A DNA stretch of 64,000 nt from Actinostola sp. cb2023 (lineage: Eukaryota; Cnidaria; Anthozoa; Actiniaria; Actinostolidae): NCBI GenBank assembly GCA_033675265.1, contig JAUJYZ010000724.1, positions 818,001-882,000 of the forward strand, written 5' to 3'. Every line of letters begins with the position of its first letter. Positions within the stretch are counted from its first letter, which is position 1. Under the pieces are notes generated by a model. That model was not told the origin of the DNA, made no database searches, and saw nothing but the letters and a program-made list of their open reading frames with translations. A program made the position numbers and the translations under genes. Below are positions 10,107 to 21,690 of this stretch, one piece after another.

Positions 10107-10386
10107 GATAAAAACATATAAATAGATAAAATTAGTAAGAAAGTAAATGCGTTCCGAGTATGATTCTCCACTTGAAATGACGACAAAGGAAACGGATGAT
10201 GATGATGATACTTTGGAAAGCGTATTCTAAACACTATTTTCTAGAATTACCTTTCCACATTTGAAAGTAATTTGGAAGCTAGTGAACGGAAGGGCGCGAA
10301 ATAGACGAAAAAAGCGTATAAAAGTCTTGAGTTGGATTGATAATGGTGGTGGCAGTGGTGATTATAATTACAATACTCGGTAGAAA

Positions 10387-10584
10387 AGAGTCGTTTTTGT
10401 ATGAGTGGGAAGTAGTTACGGCACAGCTCGTGCCGTGCGGTGATCGTGCCGTGTCCAAGCATTCTGATTGGTTGAGCAATGATTTTGTGCGCTGTGATTG
10501 GTTGAATAGATGTCTTCGATTCCGTACTCCGTAACTCCGTAACTCCGTAACTCCGTGCCGTAGGTTTCCCACTCATACGAAAAC
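10387..10584. mobile_element. MITE (GTATGAGTGGGAA family), near full length
   Basis: Left AGAGTCGTTTTTGTATGAGT and right ACTCATACGAAAAC are inverted. The interior has GTGCCGTGC words and four tandem CCGTAACT units. It ends only about 30 bp from the donor of the Ig exon. Confidence 0.75.
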
Positions 10585-10615
10585 AAATGTATATGCCCCC
10601 TAACTGAATACATAC

Positions 10616-10882
10616 CTACAACAGTAACGTTAACGGTAGCCGTGACTGCAGACACACCATCAAAAGCACTACAAAGGTATTTCCCAGCGTCCTCCTTCCT
10701 CACAGAGTTAATAACGAGTGTATTGTCAATGGGGAGCATTCTATCCTCTGGCAAGCGATCCAAGCCTAATTTGTTCCATACAATCTGCACTGGATGTCCT
10801 TCGAACTGGCAAACAATGGTGCCATTGGAACCGGTCTTCAGTTCAACGTTCTTGAGATGAGCTCGACTGACAGTAACTTTAT
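10616..10882 (-). CDS. immunoglobulin (I-set-like) domain exon
   Basis: A 267-nt, phase 1-1 exon with acceptor TTTCCTAG/ATAAAG and donor GTAG/GTATGT, 89 codons. The Ig fold is recognisable: the B-strand Cys in GTIVCQFEGHPVQIVW with its following Trp, LVINSVRKEDAGKYLCSAFD carrying the D-A-G-x-Y-x-C signature, and the alternating G strand SAVTATVNVTVV. NGT and NVT are potential N-glycosylation sites. In WFIKKN proteins one Ig domain sits between the follistatin/Kazal and Kunitz modules, as here. Confidence 0.93.
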
Positions 10883-10983
10883 CTAGGAAATTAAAAGTGC
10901 AATGATACGTCACTAAGGATCTGGTGATTTTGATATCGATTGACTTCCCAAAAACATCACTACCGTGAAGAATGTTTGGATAT

Positions 10984-11155
<172 letters not shown>

Positions 11156-11159
11156 TTAA

Positions 11160-12033
11160 TTAGCATAACATTCAGTCAACTGTAGCTTGGAATTTCTCCA
11201 ATTATTAATCATTAATGAGTTAAGGAGAAGTCGTTCCAAAGCCTACAATTCGGACTGGACGCGATTTCCAGTCCTTGCAATTAAAATATAAATAAATAAA
11301 TAACCGTTTATTTAAGTGTCCAATGTATTTTAGCGCTGGCTTGCGCACTAATTGGCATGGGATCAAGACACTGTACTCTCACACACACTACCACTACATT
11401 CTAATATTCTATTCTATTAGTTTCAGTCATCGGCTTCTTTGGAGAACCCTCAAAGAAACGTTGCCTAAATCTACACCATCGTGCACTATTTCAAGCATTT
11501 CAGTGGAATCATTTTAACTTCTGCCAAGTTCATTTTCATTACTTTTTTGCTAGGACTGGACCCTTCTGTAAATCACCTTTGGTGAAGTTGGTATCCTCAT
11601 TGAAGATTATTTATTATTTAACTTAATTGCGCGAACTGGAAATCCCGTCCTTGTCGGCCTTGAAGCATTACTTCTCATACTCATTATTTATTCATGAGGT
11701 AACCAGCCAATCAAATGTGCAGAATCAGACCACGTGATGTAACTAGAAAGTACGGAAAGTACTGGGGAGAGTAACTGGAAATTTTTACAGTAACTGGAAT
11801 TTTTTTTTGCAGTTACTGGCCGGAAAAATGTCCAGTACGTTACTCTCCCCAGTACTTATCATGAGGGACCATTAGAACTAATCGTCCCTCATGACTGTAC
11901 ATGAGTTCTTATCCCTCATATAACAATCATCGGGATCTTGGACAAAGTAGAGGCCACTGGAAACCCCGTCTAGTCCTCATTCTCGGCTTTGAAACATTAT
12001 GTGAAACACGATGGAAGTAAACACGTGACTTAC
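11160..12033. other. intron with one small foldback, otherwise nothing recognised
   Basis: GTACTGGGGAGAGTAAC (near 11760) and GTTACTCTCCCCAGTAC (near 11840) form an inverted pair around a TAACTGGAATT-type centre. GGAAATCCCGTCCTTGTCGG near 11638 recurs loosely near 11960. No exon is supported. Confidence 0.5.
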
Positions 12034-12261
12034 TTTGTCTACATTCGCCAGTGTAATCCACTGCTATGCGGTCACCGAGTACACAAGCCGTTAGGTTCAT
12101 TTCACAACGACTAGGATACGTAATCTTGTCGGTACCACACACAGCTTCATGTGGGGTTGGTATAGGACAACTTCTTGGACAGACGCATTGAGGTCTTTGT
12201 CTGCGCTTGTTAATGACGCATATCTCTCCTTGTATAACGCATCTCTTGTGAGCGCAAAGAT
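12034..12261 (-). CDS. follistatin/Kazal domain exon
   Basis: A 228-nt, phase 1-1 exon with acceptor CTACACAG/ATCTTT and donor GACAAA/GTAAGT, 76 codons. It has ten cysteines in the follistatin-module pattern: an EGF-like N-terminal part (LCAHKRCVIQGEICVINKRR then CVC) followed by a Kazal part (EAVCGTDKITYPSRCEMNLT, ACVLG, GECRQ) with the family C-G-T-D-x-x-T-Y motif. In the GASP family this module contributes to growth-factor binding; alone it can act as a serine-protease inhibitor. It sits between WAP and Ig, as in WFIKKN. Confidence 0.94.
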
Positions 12262-12780
12262 CTGTGTAGATAACACAAACAGGAAGGGAGATTAGGTATA
12301 CTGCGTTACTGTGTTACTGCGTGTGTGACAACAGAGTCACGCCACGGTCCAAAAAAAGTTCGATGGACCACAGGCAGCCCAAACAGTTGCATCAGCTATG
12401 CAGGAAAATGGAAACAATTCTATACCTGAGTTCGACCTCTTTCTAATCCGTGTAGCTCAGTGCAGCTTTAAATACCCGTAAGACGGAGCACTGAGGAAGG
12501 GAGGGGATAAAAGGGCGCGCCGTACGTCCGCCTCCTGGGAGAACAGTTTCGACTGAAGGGGTTACGGACATTAAATGTCTATTATTTAGTTTTTGTGTGA
12601 TTTTTTTTGGCGGTTTTGTGTCATGTTGTACACCCTACACCTAACCCTTAATAACCATGATTATGATACCTTTCTCGCATCCCTTTAGTGTATTCAGTAG
12701 TCTGGGATTGGGGTTACAAGTGTTCTTGATATAACAGCATCTGAAAGACAGTGAGAGGTTTAATTTGTTTAATCACTTGA
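12262..12780. other. intron, nothing recognised
   Basis: Unique-looking sequence. No exon, RNA gene or clear repeat is seen, apart from a GGGATAAAAGGGCGCGCC word near 12505. Confidence 0.4.
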
Positions 12781-12796
12781 TTTTTATTGCTTTGGT

Positions 12797-13390
<594 letters not shown>

Positions 13391-13979
13391 TGGAAAAAAA
13401 ACAGAGTTCATAAATAGATTAAATAAGGTTATTGTATCGACTGTCCCTCGAGACCATACATTTTCTGATTCAAGGCAGTTTTTGAATGTATTAAGTAAGT
13501 GGAGGGATAAGAACAGTCGTCTAAAGTTGCAACACACAGAGATACCTCTAATCATCGACACAGAATAGTAAGTATACACGTTTATTACTCTGGCCCGGGC
13601 CTAAGGCCGGGCCGAGTCTATAGTTACAGTTGGTATATTTTTTGTTGTTGTTCATCGGAGTCATGAATCTGCAATCGAGTGGAACTGGGAACGAGACCAC
13701 GAGACTTATCAACACGCATCTCAACACGACGACCTCTTTCTTCGCAAACCCACAAGAAAGATTACAAAGCACAAACCAATCAGGGGAAGCACCTGAGGTC
13801 AAGGGGCAAAAATCTAAATATATTCTCGTCTATATTTAGATTGAAACAAGACGCTCTAGTAGCGTGAAGTCGGGCTATTAACGTTTTTACTGATATAATG
13901 TAAAATTCCGAAAGTTAGCCTCCTCCGCAGGCTAGTCTATAGCTCGGTATACTGAATATTGGTCCACAGGCCGGCCATA

Positions 13980-14130
13980 CCAAACGTTATGACAATGACA
14001 ATGACAGTTGCGTGACGAGGGAGACTGTTTGTCGGTGAGTCATAGATAAACATCTCCAATCAGACGTATTTGGTACGTCTTGAGGTTGCATCGGGTCAGA
14101 TGGTTCTGATAACTTCCATCGTTTGTTTTT
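13980..14130 (-). mobile_element. right-end fragment of the ACTCGGGC family, reversed
   Basis: ATGACAGTTGCGTGACGAGG and the GTCGGTGAGTCATAGATAAA region match the right part of the family in reverse, without the terminal hairpin. It directly abuts the next copy. Confidence 0.6.
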
Positions 14131-15081
14131 ACTCGGGCCTTTCCGAAGGAAGCCCGAGTTATAAAATGGGCTTTCTTGTATATTTTTTTTCTTCGTATTC
14201 TTCTTGGTAGTACACAAAATGTGAAGAATGTGATCGTATCGGTCAGGAATGTCTGTTTCAGGGTTTCGATTGGCTGAAAACGGGGGCGATGATATCCAAA
14301 CGCCTAATGAAGTAATTCTATGCTCAAAAGGTCAAATAGTAAAAATACTAAAAATGACAGTTGTATGATCCTTGTCTGAGTCATACATTTATTACGCGAC
14401 CTAACATCTATTACGCGACCTAATTTTAGAACCGCCGCGTAGCGCTATTTAGAACAGAATTTCCACGCTCAAAACAGGTCAGCGAACGGCAAAAATACAA
14501 TCGAAATCAAAACGTCCTTAGATTTTAGGGATCTATTACAGAAGAAGACGCTCAGTGACGAGGGAGACTATTTGTGTCGGTGACTCATAGATAAAGATCT
14601 CCGACTCTTCAAGAGTACGCTGCCGTACGTCTTTAAACGTATTTGAGGTCACTTGAGGTCACATCTTAAATCTAACAGAAGCAGCTTTTGATTTTTAATC
14701 GATAATTCCTTTCTGATTTCGAGATAAATCGAACAAGATCTTTCAATGTATAGGCAGAGACAGCAGATTGGTCGAGCTTTGTCACATCATACCGTAGTCT
14801 GAATCAACTGGATGTTTCAAAGATACGAAGTTCGACTTTCCTCTGCGATAACGAAGAAACCAAAGACGTTATCAGAACCGTCTGACCATGAATATGAACC
14901 TCAACTGGACGTTCCAAGTACGTGCTACGGAAATACGATTCGGAGATTTTTATCTATGCTCACCGACACATATATACATAGTCTCCCTCGTCACGCAACT
15001 GTCAGTCATTGTCAGGTCCCTCCTCACGCAACTGACATTGTCCTTGTCATAAGCCCGAGTGTACGCTCATTGAGCGTCTTG
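14131..15081 (+). mobile_element. hairpin-ended Helitron2/Helentron-like element (copy 2)
   Basis: Starts ACTCGGGCCTTTCCGAAGGA with a GCCCGAGT return and ends AAGCCCGAGTGTACGCTCAT, TGAGCGTCTTG then T. The left flank is TTTTT. It is nested in the related element at 13586-15232. Confidence 0.68.
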
Positions 15082-15367
15082 TTGTTTAATATATTTAAGC
15101 TTACAAAGGCTTCAATAACACTATACACGTACTGAAGTAATTCTATGTTGGTGCCCATACGTCTCTCATTATGAACTTCATTTCAGAACGCAATTGCACC
15201 AGGGCACGAGTGAACTCTCAATGAGCGTCTTGTTATGTTATCGTTACACACTATTTAATAGTAACAAAACCTCTATATTTGTAGTTTGACTTCTTTCTCG
15301 AAGAATACGAATTATTAAACATTTGGTTCTGCAGACTTTGAGTAGAAAATTTATAACGATGTTTGTC

Positions 15368-15740
15368 TATTATTATTATTATTATTATATATGTCTGTCT
15401 GTCTGACTGACTATGTGTCTGTCTGTCTGTCTGACTGTGTCAGTCTATATATCTGTCTGATTGGGTCTATCTGTCTGTCTGTCTGTCTGACTATGTCTCT
15501 ATCTGTCTGTTTGACTACTGATGTGTCTGTCTGTCTGACTATGTCTCCATCTGTCTGTCTGTCTGACTATGTGTCTGTCTGCTGCCTGTTTGACTACGTG
15601 TCTGTCTGTCTGACTATGTGTCTATCTGTCTGTCTGACTGACTATGTATCAGTCTATCTGTCTGTCTGACTATGTGTCTGTCTGCCTGTCTGTCTGATTC
15701 TGTGTCTGTCGGTCTGTCCATTTGTTTATCTAGTTTAATT
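15368..15740 (+). repeat. (ATT)n then degenerate CTGT/CTGACTATGT repeat
   Basis: A short ATT run is followed by imperfect GTCTGTCTGACTATGT units to about 15730, a higher-order version of the CTGT microsatellite. It ends about 10 nt before the donor of the WAP-like exon. Confidence 0.85.
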
Positions 15741-15752
15741 TTGCGTTTTTAC

Positions 15753-15852
15753 CTGTTGCAGTTATCTTTGTAACAGAATTTGGTTCTCCTGGAACGGCAG
15801 TTACGATCATGTTTGTTGTTCATCGCCACACGCGAATCTTTTGGACAAGATC
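15753..15852 (-). pseudogene. 100-nt WAP-like exon that does not keep the reading frame
   Basis: Good splice signals (GTGTTTCAG/GATCTT and AACAG/GTAAAA) surround a four-Cys peptide that in the expected phase begins GSCPKDSRVAMNNKHDRNCR and ends FCYKDNCNR. CP at the start and the D-x-N-C...C...C end resemble a WAP core that has lost Cys2, Cys3 and one of the central CC pair. Its length is 1 mod 3, so it would exit in phase 2, whereas the next exon (follistatin/Kazal) is entered in phase 1. The codon spanning the donor is followed by TAA. It could be a relic WAP exon, a poison exon, or need an unseen partner exon. Skipping it restores the frame exactly. Confidence 0.5.
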
Positions 15853-16430
15853 CTGAAACACGACGACAGTTGTAAGGGAGCAAATTTAATATACCCTGCT
15901 ACTATAGCAAGCCATATCAAGAAATCCCCCATTAAAGTGTGCTGTTGCTCGGCCAGCTTTCCTATGTCCATATTTGGGCATTGTACTTACCATATTTGGA
16001 AACCCTGTAAATATTTTTCGCTTAAAAGTACGATTTTTATCGAAAAATCCATCCAAACTTACAGCAAATCGAGTAAATGAATGTAAACATTGTCCTCCAT
16101 TTTGTAACACGGCCAAAAAGACTGGGAAACCTAACACAGGGTGACCGGTAAACTCGTGCCCAGTCCCCGTAGCTGGTCTACGTAAAAAGCACAGATTTCT
16201 TGATATGCTAGCTTTTATAGCGGCACTCTTTGAGAACGACGAATAATACAATAGATTCTATTGTTGTGCATATACTGTGGAGGAGTATTTTATAAATAGC
16301 AAGTTAATCGAGGCAGGATGAAGTATTAGACAAAATAATAGATAAGCCGTTGAATGATTCCAATGCGATTGATGAATGTTGATCGTACAAGAACCACTGA
16401 AAACATGACATTACTGACATGCATGCTTAG
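15853..16430. other. intron, nothing recognised
   Basis: A 121-codon minus-strand open frame (15886-16251) spans part of this stretch, but it shows no domain, coding bias or splice support. Confidence 0.4.
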
Positions 16431-16436
16431 TCACCC

Positions 16437-16680
16437 ATTGCACTGACTGGACACCCATTGCACTGACTGGACACCCATTTCACTGACTGGACACCCATTA
16501 CACTGACTGGACACTCATTGCACTGTCTTGAGACCCATTACACTGACTGGTCAGCTATTGCACTGACTGGACACCTATTGCACTGACTGGACACCCATTG
16601 CACTGACTGGTCAGCACAAGAACCACTGCCGACATGACATGACTGACATGCCTGGTCACCCAATGCACTGCCTGGACACC
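16437..16680 (+). repeat. 20-bp minisatellite CACTGACTGGACACCCATTG
   Basis: About nine copies with small variants, followed by a displaced partial repeat that includes a second copy of ACAAGAACCACTG (16387 and 16615). Confidence 0.9.
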
Positions 16681-17104
16681 CACGGGCTTCTCTCCCGGCC
16701 TCTGAAACTGGGTACTGTGGAGATTTATTAACATGCCACGCTGCAGTAATTTGATGCCTTGGTTTCCTAATCACGTTCCGCATAAGTTTACTGAAATACG
16801 TTGTCGACCTCTCAAAGTGTCAAAAATATAAGAACGTTCTCAGACGGCTCAGTCTGAAGAGAAAGTTTTTCCTTACTAAAAAGGAAAAACGTTACGAGTG
16901 AATGTACAAGAAAACGCGAAATTGATTCCCATGTTTACTATTCCGTGCATTATTATTATTGGATATCCCTTGAAGCGGCGACGGATGATATAAGTAGCCT
17001 CTCCCGCAGGCGTTTTTAGGGGACATGCGGGGAGGCTACGTAACAGTTGTGAGGGCCGGTAGGACTTTGTACATGCACGGTATTTTCTATTATCAAATTT
17101 ACTG

Positions 17105-17236
17105 AAGGAAATCTATAACACCTTAAAAAAGAGTACTTAACTTTACTGACGTTTCGAGCCTTAGCCCTTCGTCGGAGTTGCTCTTGAAACGTCAGTAAAG
17201 TTAAGTACTCTTTTTCACGGTGTTATAGATTTCCTT
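17105..17236. mobile_element. foldback MITE with GACGTTTCGAGCC core
   Basis: The arms AAGGAAATCTATAACACC and GGTGTTATAGATTTCCTT, plus AAGAGTACTTAACTTTACTG and its inverse, form a stem of over 50 bp. The loop reads GACGTTTCGAGCCTTAGCCC then TTCGTCGGAG. I recall this phrase as common in anthozoan genomes (not checked). Confidence 0.85.
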
Positions 17237-17517
17237 TAACCTTTGAATTTATCATTATACACCGACGCAGCCCATACTAGTGTACTCGCTAGTTTCCATT
17301 TCCATTTACTGAAGGCTTACAATCATCAGAAACATTCGTATTCATTTGTTGACATCTTGATGCCAACGCTATTCAATCATTCATGATATGCTGTTTCTCT
17401 GATAGACTGCGAGCGGGTCCATGTGATCGTAAACACAGATAAAGACCTAGCAGACCGTGTTCGTTTCATTATCCAACATCCGTCAAAACTGGGACTCGCT
17501 ACTTCTCTGGATAATGG

Positions 17518-17900
17518 CGTTGTTGTTGTTGTCGTTGTCGTTGTTGGTAGTAGTAGTCGTTGTTGTCGTTGTTGTCGTTGTTGTCGTTGTTGTCGGTGTT
17601 GTCGTTGTTGTCGTTGTTGTCATTGTTGTCGTTGTTGTCGTTGTTGTCGTTGTTGGTAGTAGTAGTAGTAGTAGTTGTTGTTGTTGTTGTTGTTGTTGTT
17701 GTCGTTGTTGTCGTTGTTGGTAGTAGTAGTAGTTGCTGTTGTTGTTGTTGTTGTCGTTGTTGTCGTTGTTGGTAGTAGTAGTAGTAGTAGTTGTTGCTGT
17801 TCGTGTTGTTGTTGTTGTTGTTGTTGTTCGTGTTGCTGCCAGTTGTTGTCGTTGTAGTTATTGTTATTGCTGTATGTAGTCGTCGTCGTTGTTGTTCAGT
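17518..17900 (+). repeat. compound GTT/GTC/AGT trinucleotide array
   Basis: Blocks of GTTGTC alternate with GGTAGTAGTAGT and GTTGTT, a higher-order trinucleotide structure. Open frames across it in three phases are artefacts. Confidence 0.95.
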
Positions 17901-18124
17901 TCTTGTTTTCAGTGCTTGTTGTTCACTTTTTCAGATTTAAAAACAAAAGTATGTTCCCTGCACCTTTCATCTGTATCATCACATTCATCATTATTGTCTG
18001 ACTGCAGTCATGCACTTATTCAAATCGTCCAGCTGTCATAAATAGATTTAGAAACATATATGTGCACCTTTCCCGAAATACCGGAATCCCTGCAAAACTT
18101 GGAATTAACGACGCCAAAAATCAT

Positions 18125-18242
18125 AGAGGCGTTTTCGTATGATTGGATGAGATGCATCTGCACGCTTTCTGATTGGTTCAGAAAGCTAGGAAGCCATTTG
18201 AGTGTCATGGTACCACAGGGTTCCCACTCACACGGTAACGAC
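18125..18242 (+). mobile_element. diverged GTATGAGTGGGAA-family relic
   Basis: CGTTTTCGTATGATTGGATG at the left, CTGATTGGTTCAGAAAGC in the middle and TTCCCACTCACACGGTAACG at the right match the layout of 10387-10584. It directly abuts the next MITE. Confidence 0.5.
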
Positions 18243-18243
18243 T

Positions 18244-18412
18244 CTAAGGGCACTTTCCATTTGGCAGAACTGACTGGTCTTTCCGACCAGTTCTTAAATG
18301 GAACACGTCAGTTCTGGGAACTGGTTCACTGATAGTTCTCAGAACTGACGTTTTCCATTTAAGAACCGGTTGATCAGACCAGTCAGTACTGCCAAATGGA
18401 AAGCGCCCTAAG
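18244..18412. mobile_element. MITE, TIR CTAAGGGC(A/G)CTTTCCATTTGGCA
   Basis: Left CTAAGGGCACTTTCCATTTG and right CAAATGGAAAGCGCCCTAAG are inverted, and the following AGAACTGACTGGTC words are mirrored too. The ends resemble hAT-type MITEs (weak inference). Confidence 0.8.
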
Positions 18413-18418
18413 AATGAC

Positions 18419-18419
<1 letters not shown>

Positions 18420-18475
<56 letters not shown>

Positions 18476-18532
18476 GAGTATTTATTTATATAGCGCATCC
18501 TGGAACCTTCATGCGCTTTACAATAAGAAAAA
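18420..18532 (-). mobile_element. SINE 3'-tail fragment with (ATT)n
   Basis: Reverse complement TTGTAAAGCGCATGAAGG, then ATGCGCTATATAAATAAATA and (ATT)n. It matches the tail of the SINE at 7930-8395; the head is missing (5' truncated). Confidence 0.8.
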
Positions 18533-18554
18533 GAACTAAAAACTAGTGGATTAT

Positions 18555-18728
18555 AAAAATTAAAAAATTAAAAAATTAAAAAATTAAAAAATTAAAAAAT
18601 TAAAAAATTAAAAAATTAAAAAATTAAAAAATTAAAAAAAAAATTAAAAAATTAAAAAATTAAAAAATTAAAAAATTAAAAAATTAAAAAATTAAAAAAT
18701 TAAAAAATTAAAAAATTAAAAAATTAAA
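18555..18728 (+). repeat. (TTAAAAAA)n octamer array
   Basis: About 21 near-perfect 8-bp units. On the gene strand the array begins about 24 nt inside the donor of WAP exon A. Confidence 0.95.
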
Positions 18729-18752
18729 AACTATAATGTACGACTGGCTTAC

Positions 18753-18935
18753 CAACGATTGGTCCAGGAGGTATTTTGGCGCGTTGGCAAACGGTATTGC
18801 CACACCCATCTTCGCAGCACTTGTTCTTTCGTGGACATTCAAGGTCTGTGAAACATATTCGTTTCTTTTGGAATGGATTGCAGTCAATGTCGTGTGGTGG
18901 AGTCGGACATTTCCCTTCTTTCGCAGAGCCGTATG
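18753..18935 (-). CDS. WAP exon A (N-terminal WAP domain)
   Basis: A 183-nt, phase 1-1 exon with acceptor TCGGTTATAG/CATACG and donor GTTG/GTAAGC, 61 codons. It holds a complete eight-Cys WAP core: KCPTPPHDIDCNPFQKKRIC, then FTDLECPRKNKCCEDGCGNT and VC. D-x-E-C-P and K-C-C-x-x-G-C are the family signature. The short tail IPPGPIVG leads into the next module. As the first module after the signal peptide it takes the position WAP holds in WFIKKN. Confidence 0.94.
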
Positions 18936-19164
18936 CTATAACCGAAAAACAAATAAAACAGTTATTAAAAGGAGACGCAGTTTCCTTTGGGTATAGGTGA
19001 ACAACAGAACGAGGCAGTAACACAATAGATTCGTTCTATAGAATTGTTGTTCTATTGTTTGAAGGTCCTTTTGGTGACAGTATGCGATATATAACCTTTA
19101 CCTTTCCTTTGTGGTCACACAACGCTACTGATTTCCAAAGCGTTGCGTTACCGTTAATTTGACA

Positions 19165-19282
19165 TTATTATTATTATTGTTATTATTAATAAATTATTAT
19201 TACTATTATTATTATTATTATTATATATTATTATTATTGTTATTATTAATAAATTATTATTATTATTATTATTACTATTATT
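19165..19282 (+). repeat. (ATT)n array
   Basis: Imperfect ATT repeats with two copies of a TTATTGTTATTATTAATAAA phrase. Confidence 0.9.
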
Positions 19283-19290
19283 AGTAGAGG

Positions 19291-19454
19291 TAATCATACG
19301 GTTTCGAGTTCAATTTGGAAATAATTTGCACGAGTGTGTTTTTCAAAGAGTATCAAAATTGCACGAGCCCGTAGGGCGAGTGCAATTTGAGCTCTTTGAA
19401 AAAAACACGAGTGCAAATTATTCCAAATTGAACGAGATTTAATCGTATGATTAC
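19291..19454. mobile_element. foldback MITE (TAATCATACG)
   Basis: Left TAATCATACGGTTTCGAGTT and right AATCGTATGATTA with GTTCAATTTGGAA/TTCCAAATTGAAC arms. The whole 164 bp is close to a hairpin. Confidence 0.8.
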
Positions 19455-19539
19455 CAATTATTAGAATATACTCATACTCACTCGACCAATCAGCGCCCAG
19501 CATTTGTGCGCTCTATATCTCATAAAGTAACTAATAGGG

Positions 19540-19668
19540 CTTTAACAATGGACTCATTAGTATTCTCTATATAGAGAATACTAATAAAGCTCTTTGTTTT
19601 CTTTTGTTACAAAGCCTGATTAGTATTCTCTAAATAGGGAATACTAATGACTAACTTAGAGAATACTA
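19540..19668 (+). repeat. repeated TATTCTCTATATAGAGAATA palindromes
   Basis: Two to three copies of ATTAGTATTCTCTA-TAGAGAATACTAAT-type dyads in tandem, next to the MITE that follows. Confidence 0.6.
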
Positions 19669-19832
19669 GAGTGCAAATATTATATCCATGAAATAGTTAA
19701 CTAACTAAATTGTACTAATAAATAGCACCAAATGCTTTATCATTGTTGTCTACTCAGTAGTAAAACTAGTAAAATGTTAATTATAGTACTAAATGTTAGC
19801 GCTTATTTCACGGATATAATATTTGCACTCTA
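19669..19832. mobile_element. MITE, TIR GAGTGCAAATATTATATCC
   Basis: The left arm and right arm GGATATAATATTTGCACTC are inverted over about 25 bp (ATGAAATA/TTATTTCAC). The interior is AT-rich. Confidence 0.8.
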
Positions 19833-19944
19833 ATATATAACGTGTACTAAACTATATACAAAAATATTCTAATACAATCTTAGTTTAATCTTCAAATACT
19901 ATTCAAATATTATATCATAATCCAATAAATCGACAGTTACTTGT

Positions 19945-20161
19945 TACCTGCTACCTGTTACCTGTTACCTGTTACCTGTTACCTGTTACCTGTTACCTGT
20001 TACCTGTTACCTGTTACCTGTTACCTGTTACCTGCTACCTGTTACCTGCTACCTGTTACCTGTTACCTGTTACCTGCTACCTGCTACCTGTTACCTGTTA
20101 CCTGTTACCTGTTACCTGTTACCTGTTACCTGCTACCTGTTACCTGTTACCTGCTACCTGC
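19945..20161 (+). repeat. (TACCTGT)n heptamer array
   Basis: About 31 units with interspersed GCTACCT variants. Confidence 0.97.
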
Positions 20162-20676
20162 GTTATAGACCCGCCGATCATCACTATTAATACTAAACAC
20201 TAAAGAAACGTAGCGAGTCACTTTCTCTTCAAAATGATATCACAAACGAGTTTCTCCATGTTCTACAAGAAGTGTAGATGATATGTACGGATATTCATCA
20301 GTCATCCAAGTTCTCCGTATGATTATTGCGATATAGTTACCCCAATCTTTCAATGTATTAAATGTCCACATCGTGCTTGAGTTTTCTTTGGTGTTCATTA
20401 TTTCTCTCGTTTTTCAAATTCGTCCATTCTAACTGGTTTGAAGACACTTTGAGATTTCTGCTCTTCATTTCCACAACAAATACCGGTAATTTCTAGCGTT
20501 GCAAGCTTCGTATTTAAAAGCCTCAAGCTTCGGATATTCATCTTCACTTCACTGAAGTCACACACAACTGAACAGCTTTGCATAAGCGTATGTGCATTTG
20601 AAATCAGTATTCCTTTGGGAAAGCAACAGACATGCAGCCAAAGAATACTCTCGTGAGTATGATTATATTCTAAAAC

Positions 20677-20820
20677 GGTTAGAGAATAAACACTCGTGCT
20701 TTATGGAATTTAGAGCGCCTCGCATTGATAGAAGGGCCAGTCGGCGCTACGCGCCTCGTGGCCTTCTATCTGCTGCTCGGAGCTCTAAATTCCATAAAGC
20801 ACTCGCGTTATTCTCTAACC
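20677..20820. mobile_element. foldback MITE (GGTTAGAGAATAA)
   Basis: The arms GGTTAGAGAATAAACACTCG and CGTTATTCTCTAACC plus GCTTTATGGAATTTAGAGC and its inverse make a stem of about 45 bp. The loop has a GGCGCTACGCGCC dyad. Confidence 0.85.
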
Positions 20821-20861
20821 CTTACATAATATTCATGAAAAAAAAAGTAATTTGCACTGCA

Positions 20862-20902
20862 GTGCATATTAAAGGTAATTTGCACTGCAGTGCAAATTAC
20901 TT
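20862..20902. repeat. tandem TTGCACTGCAGTGCA palindromes
   Basis: TAATTTGCACTGCAGTGCA appears twice. The second copy completes a perfect dyad, GTAATTTGCACTGCAGTGCA then AATTAC. Function unknown. Confidence 0.7.
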
Positions 20903-21132
20903 TTCAACTGCACTACTCTAAGCCAATCAGAATCGAGTATTTTTTTCATGTATATTATTATTATTATTATTATTATTATTATCATTATTATTATTTAACT
21001 AACAAAGATTGTGATAATGATTTTATAATGAAAACTAAGGATATAAGCATACAGCGTTTCGGTGACATACTTGCACCATCTTCAGGTAGTAATAAAATAA
21101 TTTACATGAACAAGATTAAGTACGATGTTAAA

Positions 21133-21153
21133 TCATTATTATTATTATTATTA

Positions 21154-21207
<54 letters not shown>

Positions 21208-21310
21208 TATCATTATTATTATTATTATTATTAATTATTATTAATTATTATTATTAATTATTATTATTATTTATTCTTATTCTTATTTATTCTTATTCTT
21301 ATTCTTATTA

Positions 21311-21409
<99 letters not shown>

Positions 21410-21480
21410 TATTATTATTATTATTATTTAATATTATTATTATTATTACTAAATTATTTTATTTATTTTATTATTACTAA
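21133..21480 (+). repeat. (ATT)n array
   Basis: ATT repeats with TTAATTATT and TTCTTATTC breaks. A shorter (ATT)n lies at 20954-20998, and a CGTTTCGGTGACATACTTGC phrase lies between them. Confidence 0.95.
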
Positions 21481-21498
21481 ATTATATTATCATCCTGA

Positions 21499-21690
21499 AT
21501 AGGCGACTTGCATGATGGCGTCATATATATACTACAAGTACCAGAATGCTTTGCCCATTTTCTTTTGTTCGATAATTAGCACCAATTGTCTTACTATTCT
21601 CATGAGGGAATAAAAATCTGAATAAGAAAGAAAATTCCCAAAGCATTCTGGTACTTGTAGTAAAACAATGTCATCATGCAAGTCGCCTAT
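21499..21690. mobile_element. MITE (ATAGGCGACTTGCATGATG)
   Basis: Left ATAGGCGACTTGCATGATGG and right ATCATGCAAGTCGCCTAT. Inner arms CTACAAGTACCAGAATGCTT and its inverse; the stem is over 55 bp. Confidence 0.88.

Larger units (their letters stand above)
13586..15232 (+). mobile_element. second hairpin-ended family (ACTCxxGCCC...CTAAGGCC), interrupted copy
   Basis: Left hairpin ACTCTGGCCCGGGCCTAAGG then CCGGGCCGAGT. The right end, GCACCAGGGCACGAGTGAAC then TCAATGAGCGTCTTG, lies at about 15193-15232. The intact relative is at 25804-26258. The 14131-15081 element sits inside, so this copy is older. Confidence 0.65.

Noticed and set aside
15886..16251. 121-codon minus-strand ORF in the WAP intron
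   Set aside because: No recognisable domain. It begins just beside the WAP-like exon but is not joined to it by any splice signal in phase.
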